Of a stretch of 48,551 nt of DNA, positions 16,544 through 25,858 are shown piece by piece; position 1 is the stretch's first letter, and each line of letters begins with the position of its first letter. The DNA comes from Bacteroidales bacterium. Lineage in GTDB: Bacteria > Bacteroidota > Bacteroidia > Bacteroidales > P3. Under the pieces are notes generated by a model. That model was not told the DNA's origin, made no database searches, and saw only the letters and a list, made by a program, of their open reading frames with translations. The position numbers were made by a program, and so were the translations under genes. The stretch is taken from contig JAKSMP010000013.1 in assembly GCA_024400505.1 (NCBI GenBank), positions 1-48,551 of the forward strand, read 5' to 3'.

Positions 16544-17509
16544 TTATTTTTTTCTGCCCAAAAGCGTACTCATGATGTTTTGCAATGGTGCTTTCTTTTC
16601 CTCGGGCAATTGTATTTCATCGAGTGATCTTTGTGCTGCTGAGAATTCGCTATTGATAGCTTTCTCTACTTGCTGGCGGGTGTTTGCAGCATCATATATT
16701 TCCAGTACTCGCTTTACTTTGGGCTCACTGTCTTGGGGGGTGGATTCAAAGATTTGTTTGAGTTCTTGCTTTACCTCGTTTGTTGCAGATTGAAGGGCTT
16801 GGAGGTAAAGGTATGTTTTCTTATTGTCACGGATGTCTTGTCCTGTTTGTTTGCCGAATACGGCCACATCACCGTATGCGTCAAGTAGGTCGTCTTGGAG
16901 TTGGAATGCAAGCCCAAGGTGGATGCCGAATTGATAAATGTGCTCGATGTCTTGTGCTGGAGCTTGGGCATAGAGTGCGCCAATCTTGAGTGCGCCAGCT
17001 AACAAAACCGCAGTTTTGAGGCGTATCATTTCGGTGTATTCGTCAAGGGTTACGTCGTCACGTTTCTCGAAATTCATGTCGTATTGCTGGCCTTCGCATA
17101 CCTCAATGGCTGTGCGTGTGAAGCAACTGAGGATTTGTTGCAATTGCTCGTGAGGCTGGCGTAGGAAGTATTGGTAGGCCATGGCAAACATGGTGTCGCC
17201 GCTTAGGATGGCTGTGTTTTCATCCCATTTGCGATACACGGTGGGTTTGCCGCGGCGCAAAGGCGACTTGTCCATGAGGTCGTCGTGGAGTAGGGTGAAG
17301 TTGTGGAAGGTTTCGATACCGATGGCGGCGTAGCGCACTTGCTCATCGTTGCCGCCAAACATTTGATTGGCAGCCATGAGTAAGAGGGGGCGGATTCGTT
17401 TTCCACCAAGGCGTAGGGTATAGTCGATAGGCTCGTATAGTTCGTGAGGTTCGAAGATGAATTTTTCTTCATCGAAGATTTGCTGAACAGTGGCTAATAG
17501 TTTCTGCAT
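16544..17509 (-). CDS. Trans-polyprenyl diphosphate synthase
   Basis: 321-residue head-to-tail isoprenyl synthase making C15-C20 or longer allylic diphosphates from IPP. GGKRIRP at 35-41, first aspartate-rich motif Asp76-Asp77-Leu-Met-Asp80 with RRGKPT following, second motif Asp206-Asp207-Leu-Leu-Asp210. Bulky residues just before the first motif (FTLLHDD) do not allow me to set product length; farnesyl/geranylgeranyl or octaprenyl are all possible. It starts 17 bp after the TamL stop on the same strand. Confidence 0.93.
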   Translation of the reverse strand: MQKLLATVQQIFDEEKFIFEPHELYEPIDYTLRLGGKRIRPLLLMAANQMFGGNDEQVRYAAIGIETFHNFTLLHDDLMDKSPLRRGKPTVYRKWDENTAILSGDTMFAMAYQYFLRQPHEQLQQILSCFTRTAIEVCEGQQYDMNFEKRDDVTLDEYTEMIRLKTAVLLAGALKIGALYAQAPAQDIEHIYQFGIHLGLAFQLQDDLLDAYGDVAVFGKQTGQDIRDNKKTYLYLQALQSATNEVKQELKQIFESTPQDSEPKVKRVLEIYDAANTRQQVEKAINSEFSAAQRSLDEIQLPEEKKAPLQNIMSTLLGRKK

Positions 17510-17526
17510 GATGCTTTATTAATTAT

Positions 17527-19953
17527 TTAGAATGGGTAATTGATTCCGAAATTGGCAACAAGTTTGTTCCACGCCCAATGCTGGTTGATCCATCGGTGGT
17601 CGATAGGATAACCTGGATCGTAGATGGGTAGTGCTAAATCAAGGCGGATGGTTATGATGGAGACGTTGGCTCGCAGACCCAGTCCTGCATCAAGAGCCAC
17701 CCCGCGCAAGATTTCTGTGGGGGAGAAAGTCTTTTGGCGACCGATGCCCCAATCTTCGTATTCCCACACGTTGCCCATATCGGCAAAGATGGCTCCCTCG
17801 AAGATGCTGAAGAGGGGGAAACGATGTTCGAGATTGACCACGAGTTGGATCTCTCCTGTACCCATGGCGAAATTGCTCTCGCTGGTGGGGAATTGTCCAT
17901 AACCCAAATGCCTGAGTGCCCACCCGCGCATGGTGGTGGGTCCACCTCCAACAAACATGCGTTCGTAAGGAATGAAAGTGCTGTGGCCATAGGGGAGTGC
18001 GATGCCTCCGAGGGTGCGAAGTACGAAGGTTCGGCGTTGTCCAAGATAGATGTATCGCTTTAGCTCACCTTCAAGGCGCAGGTATTGATAGTAGATGAGG
18101 TCTTCGTTGTTGAGCACCCCTTGGTTGCTGAGGAATAGAATATCGGCTAGGTTAAGTAGGTTGCCTGCCGTTTCTACTGAGAGGTGGAAGAAATTGAAAT
18201 TTTGTCGTTTACCAATGATTTGGTTTGAATATGTGTATTCGTAGTGTGTGTTGAGTAGCACATAATCTACTGCTTGGTAGGAGAATTGGGGGTCGGAGGT
18301 AAGGTAGGTGAGGTAGTTGTAGAATTCGTCTCCAGATACTAGGCGAGAGTATGAGAAATTGATGGGAAGAAGTTTGTGTTGGATATTGCGATTGTGGCTC
18401 CAGGTATAACCAAAGGATGCTCCGATACGGTTGCGTTCCAGTGTAATGTCTTGTGGGATGCCAGTGGAGATGTCGGGTACTGATAAGTCGCGGAAGAGAT
18501 AGTTGATGTTGAACTCAAAAAGCGTATGAGGCTTGCTATTTTGCCACACAATTCGGTTGCCGAATGGGAGCAGAAAGGCGGGCAGGTCGAGGGAGGTGGT
18601 GAGGTTGGTCTCAAAGTTGGAGAAGGTGTTGTAGAATGTGTGCTCTTTGGTGGAGAATACGTCCTTGGGCATGTCCAGAATAAGGCTGCCTTCGAGGTTA
18701 AGCATCTCAGCTCCGCCGAAAAGGTTGTGGTTTTGATATCCCAGTGTTGTGCCTAGGCCGAGATTGCCGGTGGTAAAGATGTTGCCGGTCTCATGTTCGT
18801 TGCTGAAATCCGATGCATTGGTCAACTCAAATGAAAGGCTCAGTCGGTGGCGTGTGCTGTTCAGCAGTCGTATGCGGGCATCCAATAGTCGGTTGGTGTC
18901 GGTGCTATTAGGAGACTCTTCGAAGTTGATGTCCACATATTTGAAATTGTGCAAACCCAGCATGGAATTGCTGGTGCTTGAAGCTATTTGGGGTCGGTAG
19001 GTCATGCCGTTGAAGATGAACATGGCACGACTGATTACCTTAGGTGTTGGGGTTATTTCTTTGTCGTAGATGAAGTTGTAGATGTTTGATCCACGTCTTG
19101 TTTTGTAGCTGTAGTGTAGGGTATCGAATGTGTGATACCTGTTGGTGATGGAAGTGGAGATGTTGGGGTAAATGTATATGTTATCAATATGATATTTCTG
19201 CAATGGAAGGGGTTGGTTGTTGGCATCTTGTTTGCGGTTTCGTACTGACACAAGTATGCTCAACGAACGGCTGTCGTAGGTTGTGTCAACAAAGAAGTGG
19301 ACGACATCGTCGGTGGCAGTATAGTAGCCTTTATCTTTGAGCAAAGAGACAAGCCGTTTCTGCTCGGCATTAAGTTGCTGTTGGTCGTAATAGTTGCCAA
19401 CCTTGAGCAATGATTCGGCTTTCCAAGTGTTGAGAAGTTCAGCGATTTCGGGTTGGCGACTATAATATTGCACTTCGTCAATCATTCTGCGATTGTTGAC
19501 CGTTACGTGATAAATGGCGTCAACATACCCGTGTCCGTTGTCGGTTGTGTCCACCTCCACTTTAGCTCCAAAGCATCCTTTGGTTTTGAGCAATGTGGAG
19601 AGTTGATTTATGGTGCGCTGAGCCGCTGCTGGATTGTAAATGATAGGTGCTTCACCTGTGCGGTGCCATATTCTGCCCCATAAGGAAGAGTCTTGGGGGG
19701 CAGCCATGGTATATAAACCCAGCATGACTGGCACTTTGAGGATTCTTTTGTTGGGTGATTGCGAATAGTACTGCTGTGCGTTGGCTAGAGCTTCTTTCAC
19801 CTCGGATGTGACCTCGGTGCTATCGGACATGGACACGATAAGCTGGTTGCTTCTCAGCACGCGTTCTCCAGGACCCAAATAGCGGTCCACTTTACAGGCG
19901 TACTGCCCCAAAGACAATAATAATATTGTTACTATATATATTACTCTTTTCAA
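17527..19953 (-). CDS. TamL-type BamA/TamA-family outer-membrane lipoprotein
   Basis: 808 residues. Lipoprotein signal with acylated Cys20 (SLGQYAC) followed by KVDRYLGPGERVLRSN, typical of the lipidated TamA homologue (TamL) of Bacteroidota. POTRA-like repeats span about 85-300, including GCFGAKVEVDT and KDKGYYTATDD motifs. The C-terminal half is the Omp85 barrel, with GGPTTMRGWALRHLG (an RGW form of the lid-lock VRGF/Y motif) near residue 670 and a final aromatic Phe. Probably assembles or delivers outer-membrane components with TamB; no TamB gene is in the window. It sits 18 bp after waaA's stop, so envelope genes cluster here. Confidence 0.9.
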   Translation of the reverse strand: MKRVIYIVTILLLSLGQYACKVDRYLGPGERVLRSNQLIVSMSDSTEVTSEVKEALANAQQYYSQSPNKRILKVPVMLGLYTMAAPQDSSLWGRIWHRTGEAPIIYNPAAAQRTINQLSTLLKTKGCFGAKVEVDTTDNGHGYVDAIYHVTVNNRRMIDEVQYYSRQPEIAELLNTWKAESLLKVGNYYDQQQLNAEQKRLVSLLKDKGYYTATDDVVHFFVDTTYDSRSLSILVSVRNRKQDANNQPLPLQKYHIDNIYIYPNISTSITNRYHTFDTLHYSYKTRRGSNIYNFIYDKEITPTPKVISRAMFIFNGMTYRPQIASSTSNSMLGLHNFKYVDINFEESPNSTDTNRLLDARIRLLNSTRHRLSLSFELTNASDFSNEHETGNIFTTGNLGLGTTLGYQNHNLFGGAEMLNLEGSLILDMPKDVFSTKEHTFYNTFSNFETNLTTSLDLPAFLLPFGNRIVWQNSKPHTLFEFNINYLFRDLSVPDISTGIPQDITLERNRIGASFGYTWSHNRNIQHKLLPINFSYSRLVSGDEFYNYLTYLTSDPQFSYQAVDYVLLNTHYEYTYSNQIIGKRQNFNFFHLSVETAGNLLNLADILFLSNQGVLNNEDLIYYQYLRLEGELKRYIYLGQRRTFVLRTLGGIALPYGHSTFIPYERMFVGGGPTTMRGWALRHLGYGQFPTSESNFAMGTGEIQLVVNLEHRFPLFSIFEGAIFADMGNVWEYEDWGIGRQKTFSPTEILRGVALDAGLGLRANVSIITIRLDLALPIYDPGYPIDHRWINQHWAWNKLVANFGINYPF

Positions 19954-19971
19954 TGGTCAGAGTGGTAGGGT

Positions 19972-21225
19972 CTAATAGATGTTGATGTGCTTTTCTACGA
20001 GGTCCAGTATGCGTTTGGTTGAACCCAGATTGTCTGCCATATATTGCTGACAAGCGGTGGAGGAGTCTTGATAGGCGTTGGGATGTTCAAACCATTTGTT
20101 GAGTACTTGTTCCAACTCGGCATATTGGGAGTAGGAACAACCTCCGCCAAGTGCGATGATGTCACATGCTTCTTTGAATTTAGCATAGTTGGGCCCAAAC
20201 ACCACGGGTTTGCCAAAGGTTACGGCCTCCAATATGTTGTGTATGCCTTTCCCGAACCCGCCACCGATGTAAGCCACTTGTGCATATCTGTACATGGATG
20301 AAAGCTGTCCGATATTATCCACAATCAGCACTCTGGCACCATTTGAGCCTTTGTCCATCTGGGAATACCTTACGCAGTTGTTGATGCCGAATAAACGTTC
20401 TATGTACTGGAGGTGACTCTCGTCAATTACATGGGGGGCTAGAATGAGGGCGAGGTTTTGATGACTTTGCCAATATTGGTGGAGATGTTGTTCATCAGGT
20501 TCCCACGAACTGCCTGCCAGCAACACATTCTTGCCTGCATGGTCTTTGAGAAACTGTTCCACCACATCGTTGGATTGTGTTTCTTGCGCAATGGCGTGCA
20601 CTCGGTCGAAGCGGGTGTCGCCAGCGACGGACACTTGCTGAATTCCGTGGCTTTGGAGCAGCCTCACCGATTCTTCGTTCTGTACAAAGATGTGGGTAAA
20701 GCATCCATTGAGGTGGTTGAGAAACCACTTGCCATACCATTTGAAGAAATATTGGTTGGGGCGGAATATTGAGGAGAAGATGAATGTGGGAATATTGCGC
20801 AGTTTTAGCTGCGTGAGGTAATTGAACCAGAAATCGTATTTTGCGAAAAATGCCACACTTGGGTTGAGTAGGTTGACAAAGTGGCGCGCATTTTCCATCG
20901 TATCCATGGGCAGGTAACTGATGAAATCTGCGTGGGGATAATTTTTGCGCACTTCGTATCCACTGGGGGAGAAGAATGTAACGCAGATTTTGTACTCGGG
21001 ATGCTGTTCGTGAAACTGCTCAAGAACAGGTCGGGCTTGTTCAAATTCACCAAGAGAAGAAGCGTGAAACCATGCTGTCTTGTCCTTGCCCACAGGAGCA
21101 ATGGCCAAATGGCCGAATGTGGACTTCCATCCTTCCACCATCTGCTTGGCTTTGGGGTTGTGGCATGAGGCCAGTTTAACACCAAGACTATAGCATTTGA
21201 TTCCGAGCGTGTATAAGAGTCTCAT
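19972..21225 (-). CDS. waaA: 3-deoxy-D-manno-octulosonic acid (KDO) transferase
   Basis: Transfers KDO from CMP-KDO to lipid A precursor on the inner face of the inner membrane. N-terminal anchor helix (about 1-17), then GT30/GT-B motifs: WFHASSLGEFEQARPVLE with the catalytic-base Glu in SLGEFEQ, and a C-terminal donor domain with GGGFGKGIHNILEA and PVVFGPNYAKFKEA. I place the start at the ATG at 21223-21225 (MRLLYTLGIKCYS, 417 aa), not at the longer in-frame start at 21294, which would overlap the upstream gene and add an unrelated stretch. The start is 15 bp past the upstream barrel gene's stop. Confidence 0.93.
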   Translation of the reverse strand: MRLLYTLGIKCYSLGVKLASCHNPKAKQMVEGWKSTFGHLAIAPVGKDKTAWFHASSLGEFEQARPVLEQFHEQHPEYKICVTFFSPSGYEVRKNYPHADFISYLPMDTMENARHFVNLLNPSVAFFAKYDFWFNYLTQLKLRNIPTFIFSSIFRPNQYFFKWYGKWFLNHLNGCFTHIFVQNEESVRLLQSHGIQQVSVAGDTRFDRVHAIAQETQSNDVVEQFLKDHAGKNVLLAGSSWEPDEQHLHQYWQSHQNLALILAPHVIDESHLQYIERLFGINNCVRYSQMDKGSNGARVLIVDNIGQLSSMYRYAQVAYIGGGFGKGIHNILEAVTFGKPVVFGPNYAKFKEACDIIALGGGCSYSQYAELEQVLNKWFEHPNAYQDSSTACQQYMADNLGSTKRILDLVEKHINIY

Positions 21226-21239
21226 AATGTGATGAGGGG

Positions 21240-22082
21240 TTAGAAGAAGTAAATGTCGTGAGCCTGTTTGCCTTTGAGGGGGAACATCCAGCATAATTTC
21301 AGGTTCACCAACATGTCGAAGTACTTATTGTTGTCTTTGCCATGAAGACCAATGAGATTGTCGATCACATAATCACGAGTTGAGGAACTCCAGCATTGTT
21401 GCAGACTCAGTTCAACATAGCAGTTGAGCAGGTTGCTGTAGTTGCTCATAAACCAATAACCAATACCCTCGGTGAGCAGGAATCCTTGACGCTGATGGTC
21501 GTAGAGGAGGGCATAGTCGTCGGATATTTGTGGGGCTACGGCATCGTTGCAAGTGAAGATGGTCTGCTGGAACATATAACCACCATATAACCGGGCTAGA
21601 ATACCAGAGTTGGGATTCTTAACTGGATTGGTGAAGAAAATCTTGCCCAATCCAGCTTGGAAACTGAGGCCACGGTTGTAGCAAGTCACATTGGCATCGT
21701 ATCCACCTCCACCGATGCAGATGCTATCGCGCGAATAGACGGATCCCAAGCGTTCCATTCGATGTTTGAGGTTGTCGCCTCCCATCCACAGGTTTCCATC
21801 AAGGCTGACCAGCCAACCGCTTTCGTATTTATAGAGGCAATTGATGCCATATTCCAAGAATGGCGCTTTGTAAAGGCTGGCCATGTCGGCCATAGGTCCT
21901 TGCTCGTTCTGTGTGCGAGATAAAGGGGATATGGGGGCTTTGAGGCCGAAATTAAATCCGATGATATGACACTCAATAGTGTCAAGATGAAGGTCTATTT
22001 GTGCCTGTGCAGAATGGCTTGCACCCAAAAATATGAGGGTGGCCAACAGTATGCTATGAAATTTTTTTTCTCTGATTTTCAT
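21240..22082 (-). CDS. Small outer-membrane barrel-like protein, 280 aa
   Basis: Start taken at the ATG at 22080-22082 (MKIREKKFHSILL), which gives a clean signal peptide ending SAQA-Q; a longer frame begins at 22130 but lacks one. The mature protein has Gly/Tyr/Phe-rich strands (GLSFQAGLGKIFF, ARLYGGYMFQQ, GIGYWFMSNYSN) and ends DIYFF, a terminal aromatic as in outer-membrane barrels. No recognised family. It lies directly upstream of waaA and probably shares its transcript. A promoter element lies at 22141-22148. Confidence 0.72.
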   Translation of the reverse strand: MKIREKKFHSILLATLIFLGASHSAQAQIDLHLDTIECHIIGFNFGLKAPISPLSRTQNEQGPMADMASLYKAPFLEYGINCLYKYESGWLVSLDGNLWMGGDNLKHRMERLGSVYSRDSICIGGGGYDANVTCYNRGLSFQAGLGKIFFTNPVKNPNSGILARLYGGYMFQQTIFTCNDAVAPQISDDYALLYDHQRQGFLLTEGIGYWFMSNYSNLLNCYVELSLQQCWSSSTRDYVIDNLIGLHGKDNNKYFDMLVNLKLCWMFPLKGKQAHDIYFF

Positions 22083-22093
22083 CAATATGATAT

Positions 22094-22109
22094 TAATTTT
22101 GTAATTTTG
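22094..22109 (+). promoter_or_regulatory. Two overlapping candidate -7 elements for proS
   Basis: TAATTTTG occurs at 22094-22101 and again at 22102-22109 on the plus strand. Either would give a leader of about 90 nt to the proS start at 22203. They face the minus-strand element at 22141-22148, so the two transcripts would overlap at their 5' ends. Confidence 0.4.
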
Positions 22110-22140
22110 TACCCTTGAAAGTGGATGCAAAATCCAATTG

Positions 22141-22148
22141 CAAAGTTA
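22141..22148 (-). promoter_or_regulatory. Candidate promoter of the barrel / waaA operon
   Basis: Minus strand TAACTTTG (TAnnTTTG) with TTG 17 nt upstream (22166-22168); leader about 55 nt. Confidence 0.6.
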
Positions 22149-22202
22149 CGCAAATAATTTGATAACAACGAAAAAAATAATATAAAAATAATTTAATACA
22201 CA

Positions 22203-23675
22203 ATGGCAAAAGATTTTGTTAAGCGCTCTGAAAACTATTCTGAGTGGTATAATGAGCTGGTTGTTCGTGCCGATTTGGCCGAAAATTCAGCTGTGCGTGG
22301 TTGCATGGTGATTAAACCTTATGGCTATGCTATCTGGGAAAAGATGCAGCGTGCCCTGGATGATATGTTCAAGGCTACTGGTCATCAGAATGCTTATTTC
22401 CCTCTCTTTATTCCTAAATCATTCCTCAGCCGTGAGGCTGAACATGTAGAGGGATTTGCTAAAGAATGTGCTGTGGTGACTCATCATCGCCTTATGAATA
22501 ATCCCGATGGTACCGGTGTGGTGGTTGACCCTGCCGCAAAGCTTGAAGAAGAACTTATTGTCCGCCCCACCTCTGAGACCATCATTTGGAGCACCTACAA
22601 AAACTGGATCAAGTCTTATCGTGATCTTCCTATTCTCTGCAACCAGTGGGCCAATGTGGTACGTTGGGAAATGCGCACCCGTATGTTCCTCCGCACCGCT
22701 GAATTCTTGTGGCAAGAGGGGCACACAGCCCATGCCACCCGCGAAGAAGCTGAGGCTGAAGCTCGCAAGATGTTGGATGTGTATGCCGATTTTGCTGAGA
22801 ACTGGATGGCTGTTCCTGTGGTAAAGGGTGTGAAATCTCCCAATGAACGTTTCGCAGGCGCTCTTGATACCTATTGTATTGAAGCCATGATGCAGGATGG
22901 CAAAGCCCTTCAGGCTGGTACCTCCCATTTCTTGGGCCAGAATTTCGCTAAGGCTTTTGACGTTCAATTCCTCAACAAAGAGAACAAGCTCGAATATGTT
23001 TGGGCTACCTCTTGGGGCGTATCCACTCGTTTGATGGGTGCCCTTATCATGACCCATTCCGATGATAATGGACTTGTGCTTCCTCCCAAGCTGGCTCCCA
23101 TCCAGGTGGCAATTGTGCCTATCTTCAAGACCGATGATCAGCTTGCTGAAATTAATGCCAAGGTGCAGCCCATCATCGACCAACTTCAGGCAATGGGTAT
23201 TTCTGTTAAGTACGATAACCGTACTGAATACAAACCCGGTTGGAAATTCAATGAGTATGAGTTCAAAGGTGTGCCCGTACGTCTTGCATTGGGTGCGCGT
23301 GACCTTGAGAATGGTACTTGCGAGGTCTGTCGTCGCGATACCTTGGAGAAGACTTCCATGCCTATCGAGGGTATTGCCCAGCATGTAAAAGAACTCCTTG
23401 ATGAGATTCAAGTAAGCCTCCTTCAGCGTGCTGCCGATTTCCGTAAGGCAAACACTCGTCCTGTGGATACTTGGGATGAATTCTGCACCGAAATTGAGAA
23501 GGGTGGTTTCTTGCTCTGCCATTGGGATGGCACCACCGATACCGAAGAAAAAATCAAAGAACTCACCAAAGCCACTATCCGCTGCATCCCTTACGATGCA
23601 CCCGAAGAAGATGGTAAGTGCATTCTCACCGGCAAACCTTCCAAGCGCCGTGTGATTTTCGCCAGAAGCTACTAA
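22203..23675 (+). CDS. proS: Prolyl-tRNA synthetase, short archaeal/eukaryal-type
   Basis: 490-residue class II synthetase charging tRNA-Pro. Motif 2 and 3 regions are visible: [20 protein letters not shown] after RTAEF, the active-site RPTSETIIW stretch, and [31 protein letters not shown] leading into the anticodon-binding domain. It lacks the large editing insertion of bacterial-type ProRS and ends with the C-terminal zinc-domain-like extension and a terminal Tyr (RRVIFARSY), as in archaeal/eukaryal types. This type is normal in Bacteroidota. Monocistronic; T-ending codons are commoner than in the genes at the window's ends. Confidence 0.97.
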   Translation: MAKDFVKRSENYSEWYNELVVRADLAENSAVRGCMVIKPYGYAIWEKMQRALDDMFKATGHQNAYFPLFIPKSFLSREAEHVEGFAKECAVVTHHRLMNNPDGTGVVVDPAAKLEEELIVRPTSETIIWSTYKNWIKSYRDLPILCNQWANVVRWEMRTRMFLRTAEFLWQEGHTAHATREEAEAEARKMLDVYADFAENWMAVPVVKGVKSPNERFAGALDTYCIEAMMQDGKALQAGTSHFLGQNFAKAFDVQFLNKENKLEYVWATSWGVSTRLMGALIMTHSDDNGLVLPPKLAPIQVAIVPIFKTDDQLAEINAKVQPIIDQLQAMGISVKYDNRTEYKPGWKFNEYEFKGVPVRLALGARDLENGTCEVCRRDTLEKTSMPIEGIAQHVKELLDEIQVSLLQRAADFRKANTRPVDTWDEFCTEIEKGGFLLCHWDGTTDTEEKIKELTKATIRCIPYDAPEEDGKCILTGKPSKRRVIFARSY

Positions 23676-23787
23676 TCTAGGCTAGCGATTCAGTATAATA
23701 AGTGAGGTGTTGTGTGCTCTTCAGCCACTTCACCTCACTCTTTTTTTGCTTTCATGCTATTGGTTTCGTTGCTCATTACCATCTGTG

Positions 23788-23878
23788 CTCAGCAACCCTA
23801 TATCTTCGGGGCGAGGAGATATATATCTGGCAACGAGCAACCATATATCTTACGACTGTAAACCATATATCTGCTGAG
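23788..23878. repeat. Imperfect repeated ACCATATATCT motif inside a CTCAGCA/TGCTGAG inverted repeat
   Basis: Four related copies (ACCCTATATCT, AGATATATATCT, ACCATATATCT, ACCATATATCT) lie between CTCAGCA (23788-23794) and TGCTGAG (23872-23878). It is part of the gene-free stretch 23676-24195 between the convergent proS and C69 peptidase genes. Confidence 0.6.
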
Positions 23879-23981
23879 AAAAAAATTGCCAACCAACAAG
23901 CTATTTTGTATATACTTCATTTTCAATCCTGTTTATAGCAAGGGGAAGGCTGTGTTTGATCGTTGCGATACGATGCTTTCC

Positions 23982-24065
23982 ATCGTTGCTTAGGGCATCG
24001 GCCAGGCGTAAGTTAGGACCAATGCAGGTCTTAACTTAAGACCTCGGTTGGTCTTAACTTAGGCT
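23982..24065. repeat. Dispersed hairpin-array repeat, copy B
   Basis: Same ends as copy A at 10536-10617 (ATCGTTGCTTAGG ... AACTTAGGC). Here the inside holds TAAGTTAGGACC (24009-24020) paired with GGTCTTAACTTA (24027-24038), then an extra hairpin TTAAGACC-TCGGTT-GGTCTTAA (24036-24057). Copy A lacks that extra unit but has two GATAAATTTTATC palindromes instead, so units vary within a conserved frame. Confidence 0.75.
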
Positions 24066-24138
24066 GTACTCTGGAGCTGGGTACAATGTGTATTTGATGT
24101 AACCCATTTTTTTTGTTCGCTCAACATGCTTTAATAAT

Positions 24139-24169
24139 AAAAGGGTAGCACAAATAGTGCTACCCTTTT
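24139..24169. terminator. Bidirectional Rho-independent terminator
   Basis: AAAAGGGTAGCAC (24139-24151), loop AAATA, GTGCTACCCTTTT (24157-24169): a perfect 13-bp stem, followed on the plus strand by GTTTTTTATT and on the minus strand by TTATTATT. It ends the C69 peptidase transcript (stop at 24196) and could stop read-through from proS. Confidence 0.92.
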
Positions 24170-24195
24170 GTTTTTTATTGTGATGATGTTTTTCT

Positions 24196-25800
24196 TTAGA
24201 AACCCATACCGAAGGTGTTCCAGTATTTGGCTTCGAGCTGAGACCAAGAGTAAGATGTGTTTTCGTACTGCTGGCGGGTAAAGTTGTTGAGTGTGGCGTG
24301 TACATCGTCGGTACGACCCAGGCGGTCGAAACGAGTAGCCTCACGCTCAAGAGCGGTCATGGAGGAGAAAGCCTTGTCTTCGAGCTGTTTGAGTTCGGCA
24401 TTCATGCTGGCTTTGGTGCGATTCCAAGCAACAGTTGCCAGTTTGTTGGCACGGCGGTATTTCCAAAGAATTGCGTCGGGGTTATATTCCTTTTGACCAC
24501 AGATGCTGTAAGGTTGGGGGAGTTCGGATGTACCGCAGAAGATAGGCACACGGGGGGACTGTGCGGGATTGTCAACACTCATCCATGCCACGCCACCTAC
24601 GCAGTCGGGCAGCCAATCGCGGCATTGAGCCACAAATGAGTAAGAACACCAAGCAACACTAACGGTGCGACGGAAGTCAATGGTTCCGGGTGCAACAAAG
24701 TTGATGGTTTTCTGCATGGCCGAGGTCATCCAAGGATTGGCAATAGGAGAGGGTACAGTATCTTCGTAGGTCTTGCCATTTTTATCTTTGCGAGAAATGG
24801 TCATCTTGAGGTTCTGGCACATGTCCATATCGGTGCCCTCATAGGTGGAACGGAGGAGTTCCATCACTTTTCGCACGTCAACGTTTTGGTCAGGACGGAC
24901 AGAGAAAGGAAGTTCAGCCATGTCCATGCTAAGACCTAAAGAGGGAGCTAAAGAATTAAGGATAAAATATTCACGTTCTCTGAAGTTCTTGCCGTTGGCA
25001 TAGCTTGAGTTGAAGGCTTTCCAGAAGAGGAAGGGTTCCTTGCCATCCCAAAGACCATAGCGTTTTGCCACTTCTTCAATATTGTCGGAGCACATGAAAT
25101 ACTCGGTATTGCCACGTTGGAGTTGGCCAATGCGAGGAATGTTGCAGGAGACAGCCACATGGTTGTCGGGAACTCGCTGTGCAGCCCACACACCACCAAT
25201 GATGCCTTTACCTTCGCCTAAAATTTCCATCTGCCATACTTCTTTTGTGTCGGCAATGGTGATGCACTCTCCACCATCTGCATAGCCATAAACCTTGATG
25301 AGGTCGGCAATGAGTCGGATGGCTTCACGGGCGGTGGTGCAACGCTGGAGAGCGATGCGTTCGAGTTCTTCGATAAGGAACATACCGGAAGGATTGATGA
25401 GCGTGTCGGGGCCACTAAATGTGCTCTCGCCAATAGCAAGCTGATGCTCATTTAAGCAAGGATAAGCGGTGTTGAGGTAAGCATAAGTGTGTGCAGCTTC
25501 GGGAATGGCACCGGCTAAGCGCAGGCCAGTGGTGTCGCCACGAAAAGTGGTGTGGAGGGTGCCTTTATAAACAAGATGCACCTCACCGGGGTTGTGGTCT
25601 TCAGCTGGTTCCATGTGCATCCAGGTGCGGTAGCGGCCATCGCAGGTATGCGAGGTGATGACGCTGCCATCTTTGGAAGCACTTTTGCCCACCATGATGC
25701 TGGTGCAGCTTTGACCTTCAAACTCGGGCTGACTAAGCTCTTGCGCCACAGAGGTGAGTGCAAAGGCTAGCAGGGCTAATGTGATAAGGATTTTTTTCAT
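24196..25800 (-). CDS. Secreted C69-family dipeptidase
   Basis: 534 residues. Signal peptide 1-19/20 (SVAQ-E), then EGQSCTSIMVGKSASKDGS with Cys32, the expected nucleophile that becomes N-terminal or near-terminal after processing in the N-terminal-nucleophile C69 (PepD-like) family. Further family features: GEVHLVYKGT, YLNTAYPCLNEHQLAIGESTF and the DGGECITIADTKEVWQMEI stretch. Probably cleaves dipeptides in the periplasm. Single gene with a strong terminator 27 bp downstream. No clear promoter element was found in the AT-rich gap 25801-25858. Confidence 0.92.
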   Translation of the reverse strand: MKKILITLALLAFALTSVAQELSQPEFEGQSCTSIMVGKSASKDGSVITSHTCDGRYRTWMHMEPAEDHNPGEVHLVYKGTLHTTFRGDTTGLRLAGAIPEAAHTYAYLNTAYPCLNEHQLAIGESTFSGPDTLINPSGMFLIEELERIALQRCTTAREAIRLIADLIKVYGYADGGECITIADTKEVWQMEILGEGKGIIGGVWAAQRVPDNHVAVSCNIPRIGQLQRGNTEYFMCSDNIEEVAKRYGLWDGKEPFLFWKAFNSSYANGKNFREREYFILNSLAPSLGLSMDMAELPFSVRPDQNVDVRKVMELLRSTYEGTDMDMCQNLKMTISRKDKNGKTYEDTVPSPIANPWMTSAMQKTINFVAPGTIDFRRTVSVAWCSYSFVAQCRDWLPDCVGGVAWMSVDNPAQSPRVPIFCGTSELPQPYSICGQKEYNPDAILWKYRRANKLATVAWNRTKASMNAELKQLEDKAFSSMTALEREATRFDRLGRTDDVHATLNNFTRQQYENTSYSWSQLEAKYWNTFGMGF

Positions 25801-25858
25801 GATATTATACTATTTATTGTTCTTTATCTATAAATAATGTAGTATGTGTATTAATGTT

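Noticed and set aside
22419-23522. Long open frame (367 codons) on the minus strand
   Set aside because: It is fully antisense to proS, whose motifs are unmistakable; open antisense frames arise from codon bias.
23702-23938. 78-codon frame on the plus strand after proS
   Set aside because: Its second half is the repeated ATATATCT region; no promoter or motif.
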